Source of the DNA: Pseudomonadota bacterium
Lineage (GTDB): Bacteria; Pseudomonadota; Gammaproteobacteria; Burkholderiales; Burkholderiaceae_C
Direction of reading: 5' to 3'
Assembly (NCBI GenBank): GCA_021819435.1
Contig: JAKARB010000003.1
Location: forward strand, 186,001-250,000
Length of the DNA stretch: 64,000 nucleotides
Part shown: positions 35,077-43,300 of the stretch, in pieces
Layout of the letters: each line of letters starts with the position of its first letter
Numbering within the stretch: position 1 is the first letter of the stretch
Position numbers and translations under genes: made by a program
Notes under the pieces: generated by a model
What the model saw: the letters and a program-made list of their open reading frames with translations, nothing else
Told to the model about the DNA's origin: nothing
The model's database searches: none

Positions 35077-36823
35077 TCAAGTCCACCTGCAAGGAGTTGG
35101 TCTGGTAGCGGGCGTTGGGGAAGCTCTTGTTGAGCATGGTGTCGATGTTCTCGGCCGCCATGTAGCGCACGCCCAGGCTGGTGTTGCGGTAGAGGCCGTA
35201 GCTCGCGCCCAGGATGTAGCCGCGCAGGTTGGTGCCGCCCAGGCCGAGGTCGCTGTCGGTGAAGGCGTCGAGCACGGCGTCGGAGCCGACGCGGCGGTAG
35301 GTGAGCTGCACTTGCCAGTCGCCGGCCTCGCGCACCTCGAAAGCGCCGATGCCCAGCTTGAGCTGGTAGCCCTCGGCGCTGCCGCCCGGGTCGACGCCGC
35401 GCAGGCGTTCGTCGGTGGCACGCTCCCTGAAATCGCTCTTGCTGAAGGCGAGGTTGCGGGCGTACTCGGCCGACAGCATCACGTTGAAAGGGCTGAAGTG
35501 CGAGAAGGCAGCCGATGCGGTCAGCACCAAGGGGCGGAATTTGTAGGCCAGGCCCCAGATGGGGTTGATGTTGTCGTAGCCGGACATGGGGCTGATCTCG
35601 AAGACCGTGTTGCCCTTCTGGCGCAGGCCCACGGGGTATTCGAATTGGCCGTAGGTGATGCCCACCAGGGGCACCCGGTTGCCGTTGCTGTCGGTGCCAT
35701 CCTCGAAGTCGGTGTCGGTGCGGCCTTCGATGTTGTGATAGTCGTAGAGCGCGGCGCCGAACTTCAGGCGCGTGCGACTGCTGAGGTCCCAGCCGGTGCC
35801 GAGCTGCGCGCCGACGAGGTTGCGCGCGGTGCGGCGGGGCGTGCCGTTTTCGCGCAGGGGGAAGTAGCCAAAGGTGAAGAAGGGGGAGAGGCCTTCTTGC
35901 AGTTCGTTGTAGCGGAAGGTGGCGGCCACGCCTTCGAAGTTGAGGTTCTCGCTCCAGGTCATCTCGGTGCTGAACCAGGGGTTGGGGATGCGGCCGGCCT
36001 GGATGGTCACCCACTCGGCGGGGTCGAGCCTGATGAAGGCGCGATCGACGTAGAGGTTGTATTTGTTGAAGTTCTGGCCCAGGGTCTGGTTGGTGGAGAC
36101 GCGGTCGTTGGCGTTGCCGGTGGCCAGGCGCACGCCCACGCCCACTTCGTCGCTGACGCGGGCCGACATGCCCAGGCGCAGGCGCAGGCGCTCGCGGCCT
36201 CGGTCGTCGGTGGTGGAGCTGGTGGGCAGCACGGTGCTGTTGGCGCGCAGCAGGTAGCTGGCGAAGTCAGGCGCGCGCGAGAGGCCGTTGTTGTTGCCCA
36301 GTTCGGCGTTGAGGTAGGTGTCGGCCGGGGTGTTGTTGGCGTTCTGGTTGTCGCGCTGGTAGCGGAAGCGAATGTCGCCATCGAGCTTGATGCGGTCGGT
36401 CCACGACGAGGATGCGTTGGGCACGCCCCAGCGCTCTTCGCGGGCCTGGGCGATGACCTCGTCCTTGATCTCGTTGCGCAGTTGCTGGCGCACGCTTTCG
36501 GGCACGTAGGGCACGCGCAGGATGGGCTTGCCGTCGGCGGTGGTGGTGGGGCGGGCCGCGGCGGTTTCGGGTTTTGCGGGGTCGGGTTTCGTCGATTCGG
36601 CCAGGGCCTTGTCCTGCGCGGAACGGATCAGCGCGTCGGCCTTGTCGCGGGTGAGCACGCCCGACTCGACCAGGGCGTCGATCAGGTTGCGCGTGGTCTG
36701 GCGCAGGGTTTCGAGCGATTCGCGTTCGTCGGCGTGCGCGGGCAGGTTGCAGCCCAGGGCCAGGGTGGCCGCCAGTGCGAGGGCGGACGGGGCGGGCCAG
36801 CGGTGGGTGGGTTGGGACTTCAT
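35063..36823 (-). CDS. Putative porin / outer-membrane beta-barrel
   Basis: A 586-residue exported outer-membrane protein. The signal peptide ends PAHA. A helical, charged N-terminal part (about 35-75, ESLETLRQTTRNLIDALVES) could trimerise or contact peptidoglycan. A linker with repeated Thr/Pro/Ala precedes the barrel (about 135-586), made of alternating amphipathic strands such as DRIKLDGDIRFRYQRDNQ and ERLRLRLGMSARVSDEVGV. It ends with VDLNVRF, the terminal Phe needed by the BAM complex. It fits the large putative-porin family of proteobacteria. No TonB box or plug domain is visible, although tonB/exb-like genes lie immediately upstream in transcription. Confidence 0.85.
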   Translation of the reverse strand: MKSQPTHRWPAPSALALAATLALGCNLPAHADERESLETLRQTTRNLIDALVESGVLTRDKADALIRSAQDKALAESTKPDPAKPETAAARPTTTADGKPILRVPYVPESVRQQLRNEIKDEVIAQAREERWGVPNASSSWTDRIKLDGDIRFRYQRDNQNANNTPADTYLNAELGNNNGLSRAPDFASYLLRANSTVLPTSSTTDDRGRERLRLRLGMSARVSDEVGVGVRLATGNANDRVSTNQTLGQNFNKYNLYVDRAFIRLDPAEWVTIQAGRIPNPWFSTEMTWSENLNFEGVAATFRYNELQEGLSPFFTFGYFPLRENGTPRRTARNLVGAQLGTGWDLSSRTRLKFGAALYDYHNIEGRTDTDFEDGTDSNGNRVPLVGITYGQFEYPVGLRQKGNTVFEISPMSGYDNINPIWGLAYKFRPLVLTASAAFSHFSPFNVMLSAEYARNLAFSKSDFRERATDERLRGVDPGGSAEGYQLKLGIGAFEVREAGDWQVQLTYRRVGSDAVLDAFTDSDLGLGGTNLRGYILGASYGLYRNTSLGVRYMAAENIDTMLNKSFPNARYQTNSLQVDLNVRF

Positions 36824-36914
36824 GGTCGGGTCTTCTGGGTGGCGAGGGTTCGGGCGTGTTCGGGCGTTGTCAGGCGTGTGCGTTCGCTGCCATGCGTGCG
36901 GCCTCGGGCAGGGC

Positions 36915-37634
36915 TCAGCCCAAGCGGCGGTTGCTCAGCTTCAGGCTGATGGGCTGGGGCAGGTTGGCGGGCGGCGGGTTGCGAAAGCCGGGGAAGCGCT
37001 CCAAGGCGTCGCGCACGAGCTGGTCGGTTTCGGGGTTGCCGCTGCTGCCCACCAGGCGGGTCTTTTCGAGCGAGCCGTCGGGGCGCACCCACACGAGGAT
37101 GGGCAGGGTGTAGTCGCCCGCCCGGCGCAAGGCAGGCTGGCGTTGAAGCCAGGCATCGACTTCGCGTTTGACGGCGTTGCCGTAGGAGCTGGCGGCCAGG
37201 CGATCGCCCACGGTGCCGCCACCGCCCGTGCCGATGTCGCCGCCCCGGTATTCGTTGCTCACGCTGCCGGCGCCGAAGGCGCTGGGGCCATCGCCAGCGG
37301 CGCCTTCCATCTTCAGTTGTTGGGGCTCGGGCGGGGCTTCGACCGGTTTCTGCTCTTGCGGTTGCGGCTTGTTCTCTTCGGGCTTGGGCTCGGGCTTTTT
37401 TTCTTCCTTGGGAGGCGGCGGCGGTGGGGGCGGCGTGTCGGGCAGCACGGCGATCTTCACGGTCTGCTTCTTGGGACCGCTGCTGCCCTGCCCCATCTGC
37501 TTGGCGATGAGCCAGCCCAGGCCGGCGAGCGCCAGCACAAGCACGGCCGGCACGATGAAGCGCTTGATACCGGCTGGTTGGCCGCCAGATTGGCCACCGG
37601 ATTGGCCGTGGGGGTCGACGTGTGCCGTGGCCAC
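36915..37634 (-). CDS. TonB-family energy transducer
   Basis: A 239-residue protein with a short cytoplasmic start and one membrane helix (about 25-45, FIVPAVLVLALAGLGWLI). A long periplasmic spacer follows, with a run of eight prolines and Pro-Glu/Pro-Lys repeats (about 65-105). The C-terminal TonB-like domain (about 150-239) contains AVKREVDAWLQRQPALR, LPILVWVRPDGSLEKTRL and AFPGF-like RFPGFRNPPPANL. The helix lacks an obvious conserved His of classical TonB. The start is GTG 37634, 3 bp after the preceding ExbD stop. It sits between two exbD genes and a porin gene, so it probably transmits force to an outer-membrane partner of this locus. Confidence 0.88.
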   Translation of the reverse strand: MATAHVDPHGQSGGQSGGQPAGIKRFIVPAVLVLALAGLGWLIAKQMGQGSSGPKKQTVKIAVLPDTPPPPPPPPKEEKKPEPKPEENKPQPQEQKPVEAPPEPQQLKMEGAAGDGPSAFGAGSVSNEYRGGDIGTGGGGTVGDRLAASSYGNAVKREVDAWLQRQPALRRAGDYTLPILVWVRPDGSLEKTRLVGSSGNPETDQLVRDALERFPGFRNPPPANLPQPISLKLSNRRLG

Positions 37635-37637
37635 GGT

Positions 37638-38039
37638 TCAGGTTCCGATGCGCGAGGTGACCAGTCCCATGGACACCTCCAGCTTGTTGCACAGGTCGAT
37701 GACGGTGACGACCTCGGCGTATTGCGAGCGGGCGTCGCCCTTGATGGCCACGCTCATCTTCGGGTCGCGCTGCTTGGCCTGTTGCAGCTCGCTTTCGAGC
37801 TGCTGCACGGTGACGGGCACGCCGTTGAGCATGAGCTGGCCGCCAGGCATCACCTGCACGACCTTGAGCTCGTGCTTTTCGGTGCTGGGCTGGTTGCTGG
37901 GCTTGGGCATGCTGATGCTCAGGCCTTGCACGGAAGCGGTGGTCATCAGGATGAAGACGACCAGCAGCACATAGGCCAGGTCCAGCATCGGTGTGACGTT
38001 GATGCTGTCGTATGGTTTGGTTTCGCCTTGGACCTGCAT
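37638..38039 (-). CDS. exbD: ExbD/TolR-family protein (second copy)
   Basis: A 133-residue proton-channel subunit. The cytoplasmic start with SINVTPMLDLAYVLLVVFIL holds the essential membrane Asp in the single helix (about 12-35). The periplasmic part binds peptidoglycan or the transducer (about 60-133, MSVAIKGDARSQYAEVVTVI). It shares the first 35 residues almost exactly with the neighbouring exbD copy but diverges in the periplasmic domain. It lies 31 bp after that copy and 3 bp before the TonB-like gene. Confidence 0.92.
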   Translation of the reverse strand: MQVQGETKPYDSINVTPMLDLAYVLLVVFILMTTASVQGLSISMPKPSNQPSTEKHELKVVQVMPGGQLMLNGVPVTVQQLESELQQAKQRDPKMSVAIKGDARSQYAEVVTVIDLCNKLEVSMGLVTSRIGT

Positions 38040-38070
38040 GGCTTCACTTCATGGCGCGCGGCTGGCGCAT

Positions 38071-38478
38071 TCACTGGACACGTTTGGTGGCCAGGCCGAT
38101 TTCGGTGATGTCGAGGCGCTTGGCGATCTCCAGCACCTGCATGACCTTGTCGTACTGGGCTGCGGCGTCGGCCTTGAGCACAACGGGCAGCGCGGGGTTG
38201 GCGGCCTTGTACTGGGCCAGCGAGGTTTGCAGCTCGTCGAGGCTGACCGGGTAGGCGTCGAGGTAGACCTGGCCGTCGGCGGTGATGGTGATGCCCTTGG
38301 TCTGCGGCTTGGCCAGGTTGTTGGCGGCCTGCGTGAGCGGGGGGGTGACCTTCACGCCCTGCACCGAGGCGGTCGTCATGATGATGAAGACCACCAGCAG
38401 CACGTAGGCGAGGTCGAGCATGGGCGTGACGTTGATGTCGTCATACGCCTGCAGCTCGCCCTTGACGTCGCCGGCCAT
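38071..38478 (-). CDS. exbD: ExbD/TolR-family protein (first copy)
   Basis: A 135-residue partner of the ExbB channel. INVTPMLDLAYVLLVVFIIM contains the proton-carrying Asp in the membrane helix. The periplasmic domain has the usual ITITADGQVYLDAYPVSLDE and PVVLKADAAAQYDKVMQVLE pattern. The start lies one base after the stop of the ExbB fusion gene, a strong sign of co-translation. Two non-identical ExbDs in one operon could form a mixed dimer inside the ExbB pentamer. Confidence 0.93.
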   Translation of the reverse strand: MAGDVKGELQAYDDINVTPMLDLAYVLLVVFIIMTTASVQGVKVTPPLTQAANNLAKPQTKGITITADGQVYLDAYPVSLDELQTSLAQYKAANPALPVVLKADAAAQYDKVMQVLEIAKRLDITEIGLATKRVQ

Positions 38479-38479
38479 C

Positions 38480-40183
38480 TCAGCGGGCTCCGTGGGTTTC
38501 GGCCACGCGCGTGACGAACTCGTCGACGAAGATGCCCATGTCCGACGAGATGTTCTTGATGCGGGCGGCCAGGTAGTTGTAGCCAAACAGCGCGGGGATG
38601 GCCACGCCCAGGCCGGCCACGGTGGCCAGCAGCGCGGCGGCGATGCCCGGTGCGATGGCGTTGACGTTGACGTCGCCCGCCGCCGCGATGGCCGCGAAGG
38701 TGATCATCACGCCCACCACCGTGCCCAGCAGGCCGAGGAAGGGGCCGCCGGAGATGGCGATGGTCAGCAGCACGATCTTGCTGTTGAGGGTGTGGCTCTC
38801 GCGGATGAGGTCGGCGTCGACCGCGGCCTTGACGGCGTCGATGGAGGCGCCGGAAAGCTTGGCGGCACCCGCTCGGCCCACGTCGCGTTTCTTCAGTTCG
38901 CGCAGGCCGGCTTCGTACAGGCGGGCCAGTTGCGAGTGGCGCATGCCGTTGGTCTCGACCGCCAGCACGTCGCGGGCGCTGCGGAAGTTTTGGAGGAACT
39001 TCGAGTTGTCCTTGTCGGCGCGACCGACCAGCAGGGCCTTGTCCCACATCACCCAGGCAGCGATGACGAACATGATGCCGAGGATGACGATGACGACCCA
39101 GGCGTCCACCGTCAGGTTGTTGACGAGGATGGCGAAGTGGCCTTGTTCGTGGGCCTCGCCGGCATCGGCGGTTTCAGGCGTTTGGGTGTTGGCAAGCACC
39201 AGCTTGGCGTCGGCGCTTTGCGCTGCGTGGGCGAACTTGACCCAGTCGGCGCTGCGCACCGTGGAGGCGACTTCCAGCTGGTCGACCAGGCCGGTGAGGC
39301 CCTGGCCCACGGCCACCGGGCCGTCGATGGGCGCGGCAGCGGCGGGCACATCGGCCTGCCCGGCTTGCGTGCCGTTGATGTAGAGCGTGAGCTTGCCATT
39401 GCCAACGGTGACGGCCAGGTGGGCCCAGGCCGAGGGTGGCAGCTCACCGCCCGATGCGACGGCCGCGCCCAGTTGCGCGAAGGCTTTGCCGCCATCGAGG
39501 TTCAGGCTGAGCGAGCCCTGCTTGAACAAGGTGCCCGTGAGCGCCTCGGGCTTGAACCACAGGGCCACGCTGTAGGGGCCGCTGCCAGCGGCCTTGAGCT
39601 TGTCGGAAGACCATTGCAACGGCTGGCCATCGAGGCGGGCGGCCACGCCGATGAGGCCGTTGACCTCGCGCACCACCGGCTCGGCGGATTTCACCTGGCC
39701 CGATGCATCGGCGGCAGGCTCACCGGCCTGACCCGCGAAGGTGATGGCCGCGGCCATGGCGCCATCGAAGAGCGCGGGGCTGGTGGACTCTGCCGTGGCG
39801 GCTTCGTTGCCGGCGTAGACGTGCACCACGTTCTTGTCGGTGCCCGGCAGGGTGTTGGGCAATTGCACCCAGACCACGCCCAGCTCGTTGGCGCCATCGA
39901 AGCGCTCGACCCAGAACTTCAGAGGGGTCTTGTCGTCGGCGGCGATGACGCGGATGTCGCTGCCATCGGGCTTGGCCGAGAGGAAGTCGAAGTTGCCGGA
40001 GTGCAGACGCAAGGGCACGGCCACGCCCGAGAGGGCTTCCTTGGTTTCAACGCCTTGTGCCGAGGTGTTGAGGACGACCTTGGTGCGTTGGTGGAAGTCC
40101 TTGTTCCACCATGCGTGGGCCAGGGTGGGAAGGCAGACTGCTGCGGCCAGCAGCGTCGCGGAAAACTTGCGCGCGATCGTCAT
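38480..40183 (-). CDS. DUF2341 / LamG-like / ExbB proton channel fusion
   Basis: A 567-residue membrane protein with unusual architecture. A signal peptide (1-24, ending AHA) leads to a DUF2341 domain starting WWNKDFHQRTKVVLNTSAQG, then a concanavalin-like LamG domain (about 165-320; PYSVALWFKPEALTG, WAHLAVTVGNGKLTLYINGT). A membrane helix follows at about 357-380. The C-terminal MotA/TolQ/ExbB domain (about 420-560) has the core ISGGPFLGLLGTVVGVMITF and GIAAALLATVAGLGVAIPAL. The channel half should use the proton gradient with the ExbDs; the periplasmic half could bind a polysaccharide or protein ligand (inferred). It is the first gene of the exb cluster, downstream of the exoprotein gene. 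Confidence 0.9.
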   Translation of the reverse strand: MTIARKFSATLLAAAVCLPTLAHAWWNKDFHQRTKVVLNTSAQGVETKEALSGVAVPLRLHSGNFDFLSAKPDGSDIRVIAADDKTPLKFWVERFDGANELGVVWVQLPNTLPGTDKNVVHVYAGNEAATAESTSPALFDGAMAAAITFAGQAGEPAADASGQVKSAEPVVREVNGLIGVAARLDGQPLQWSSDKLKAAGSGPYSVALWFKPEALTGTLFKQGSLSLNLDGGKAFAQLGAAVASGGELPPSAWAHLAVTVGNGKLTLYINGTQAGQADVPAAAAPIDGPVAVGQGLTGLVDQLEVASTVRSADWVKFAHAAQSADAKLVLANTQTPETADAGEAHEQGHFAILVNNLTVDAWVVIVILGIMFVIAAWVMWDKALLVGRADKDNSKFLQNFRSARDVLAVETNGMRHSQLARLYEAGLRELKKRDVGRAGAAKLSGASIDAVKAAVDADLIRESHTLNSKIVLLTIAISGGPFLGLLGTVVGVMITFAAIAAAGDVNVNAIAPGIAAALLATVAGLGVAIPALFGYNYLAARIKNISSDMGIFVDEFVTRVAETHGAR

Positions 40184-40297
40184 GGTGTGACCAGGTTGAC
40201 AGAAGCGGCGATTTTGAAAGTCGCATGTGTCCTGCGTGGGGCAGGCACCAGTTCCATTCGGACCATGTCCTGCCCGCTTGGGCGACATGGTTTCGTC

Positions 40298-40319
40298 ACG
40301 GAGGGCCGCAGCCCTCCGT
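40298..40319. terminator. Strong hairpin between the TPS exoprotein and the exb cluster
   Basis: ACGGAGGGC (40298-40306) pairs perfectly with GCCCTCCGT (40311-40319) over a CGCA tetraloop. Neither strand has a U-tract afterwards, so it may be an attenuator, an mRNA-stabilising structure or a factor-dependent pause site rather than a simple terminator. Confidence 0.5.
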
Positions 40320-40343
40320 TCGACGCGGGTCGCCCCCCGTGAA

Positions 40344-43300
40344 TCAGCGTGGGGCCGATGAGGTCGCGTTGCCGGAAGGTGCCGAGGCAGGCGAGGACGC
40401 AGGCGTGGAGGCGTCATCACCGGCCTTGCGTTGTTCACTCGCCTTGCGCTTGCCCTGCTCGGTTTGGCCGTCACCCTTCGCCGCGCCAGCAGCGGCTGCC
40501 TCGCCCTCGGCGCCCAGGCCCAGCAGCTCGACAGACAGCTTGCTCTCTTCACCAGCCTGTTTGCGCTCGTTGCCGGCTTGGGTCGCTTGTTCGAGGCCCG
40601 CCTGGGTGTCACCGAGTTTGGGCGCGATGTTCACCGTGGGCGCGGGTGTGCCGCCTCCGCTGGGTGGCTGGCCCGCGATGTTGTCGGCGCCCTTGACCAC
40701 CGGTGCGACGAGTTCGACCTTGCCGATGATGAAGGCATCGAGCGCGCGGATCTCGCCCTTGGGGGCGTAGAGGCCAACCACCGGCGTGACGTCTGACGGG
40801 TTCAGGATCGATTGGAACCCGGCCCCCGTCAACGGCGGTTGGGTGGAGGTCACCACGCGGCCCGTGCGCTCGTCGAAGGTGCGGCGGGGCACCACTTGCG
40901 AGACCTCGTTGTTCGAGCCTTGGCCGGAGTCGATGTCGCCATCGGTCGAGTAGATGTAGAGGTTGCCGCGACCCGCCACGATCACCTTCTGGTCACCCGC
41001 CAGGAAGTCACCTCGGGTGAGCGATCGGAAGGAGCCGCCCTCGAAGTTCACGAAACCGTGGGCAGCGCCATCTTTCGAAGGCAGGCCCACCAGCACGTTG
41101 TCGGCGGCGATGACGTCGATGCCGCCCTGGCTGTTGTCGATCAGCGAGAAGGCATTGCCGCCGCCGGGTGCGCGGTTGTGCACGCGCGCGCTGGCGAGGT
41201 TGACCAAGCCCTTGCGCTCGAACTCATCGCCCAGGCCCGCCAGGTCGACCACCTGCGCGGCCTGCTCATACAGGGCCTGGCGCTGCGTCTGGCGGCGAGC
41301 CTCTTCGGCTGCGTTGTCCGAGCCCTTGATGGCGGCGGCTTGCGAGGTGAAGGCCTGCGCACGCTGCCACATGGCTTCGTGCTTGATGCGCTGGAAGGCG
41401 TCGCTGCGGTAGTAGGCGGCATCGCGGCCGGCCAGCTCGGGCAGGTAGAGCGCCACGAAGCGCGCATCGAGGTAGCGCTGCACAGCGGCGACCTGGTTCG
41501 GCGTGGTGAGCGTGGCGAAGGTGGCTTCGACCTCGGCGTCGCTGGCTTCGGCCCAGGTGGCGCGGCCGGTTGGCGGCGGGAGTTGGCTGGCGATGACAGC
41601 GGCCCGCAGCTCGCTGCGCAAGGCGCTGTCGTCGCCATAACGGGCCGTCACCACGGGCAGGTCCACCGCGCGCGCCATGCCGGCTGCAACGGTGATCTTC
41701 GCGCCTTGATCTGGCAAGGCCTGGTTGACGCTGTTGCCGATGGCGGCGATGCCGGTGGATTGCTGGAGCAGCACGTCGCGGCCGGCTTCGACGCGCAACT
41801 GGCCAGGGCCGCCGAGAGCGATGGCGCCGGTGTTGTACGAGCCCCCCAGGATGTCGCGGCCGGCGCTCAGGCGGGTGACGTCTTCTTCGTTGAAGTTCTG
41901 GCCGAGGAACACCGGGTTGAGGATGTCGCGCCCGGCGATCAGCTCGGTCGGGCGGTTGACGCGGAGGACCGGGTTGGTGGTGGCAGCGCGATCGAAGCGG
42001 ATGTCCCGACCGGCCACCCAAGTGGAGAGCCCTGCATGGCCGGGCTCTTCCAGTTGGTTCATGGGGTCAGTTTGCAGTGTGGATTCGTTGCCACTCACCA
42101 CAGCAGAGAAGTCACCCTTCACCCTTTTCCCGGTGTTGCTCAAGGCTGCCAAGATGTTGTCTTTCAGGCCATTGGTGCCTGTGGGAGCGGACTTGGTCGC
42201 ACTCGCGAGCGCAGGCACTTGGTCGTCATCAAGCAACTGCAAGCCTCCTGAAATCTGGATGTCATTCCCTGCAAAAACCCTGAATTCAGCCTGGTCCGAT
42301 GAGGTCACATACAGCGGCCTGGCGGTGGTCTGATACGTTTCCACCTTGTCGCCATTCTTTTGCGTAAAGACCGCTCCGGCGCCGCTGACTTCGACATCGC
42401 CATTGAGGCTGATCGCCGTGAAGGCAGATGGCAACACGGTCGACAGCACCTGCAGATTGGAGGCAAGGGAGTTGTCCACGATTTGCGATCGGCTCACGCT
42501 CGACAGGGCACGGGTGATCACGCTGAAGCTCTGCACGTTCGGCACAAAGCGCACGTCCCCTTGTGTGCTGAACATCGAGACCCCTGCGCCAGGCGCGTAG
42601 GTCAGGTAGTAGCCATGCATGTCCTTAGGCAGCAGGAAGTCTGTGGACTTGCCGCTGAGGGGAGCCCCGTTGTAGAGCAGCGTCGGGTTGAAGACGTGAG
42701 AGACCTCAACACCCTGATCCGCCTTGACCGACCAGTGGCCATCCATCACACCCAGGAAGGGCGCCGAGGGCAGGATCTGGGCGTTGGTGAAGCCGCCTGC
42801 GGTCTTGGCTCCCGCACCTCGGGTCACGCTGTTGCCTGCATCGAGACGGCCTTCACCCCTGGCAACAACGAACTGCCCGCCGGCAATGTCTCGACCGGCT
42901 GTCACTTCGAGATCGCCGCCACCGGCTTCGCGCAGCACCTGACCTCCATCGGCCAGCTTGACCTGGCGCGCGTTGGTCAGCGAAACAACCGGCATGTCGA
43001 GAACATCACGACCTGCTTGCACCGAAACGTTGCCTCCACCGAACGAGCCCAGGCCTTGCCGGAAGCTGTCGAAGGCGGTCCACCAAGCGACCTTGTCTTG
43101 GGTGGCGCCCGCGTGGAAGAAGTAATTTGGTGTCAGTTGCGTGAGCGTCTGGGCGGCAGTCTTGCCGAAGTTCATGCTGCGGATGTCGCCGCCAGCACTG
43201 ACGCTCAAACGACCGCCTCGCTCGGTGTGTTGCGCCCAGGTGTAGCTGGTCGCAGCGGTCTCACCGGGGGCCAGTTGCGCCAGGCGACCCGCCACATAGA

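Noticed and set aside
36522..38108. Plus-strand frame of 528 codons opposite the porin, TonB and ExbD genes
   Set aside because: It spans several real minus-strand genes with known domains and has no recognisable motif of its own.
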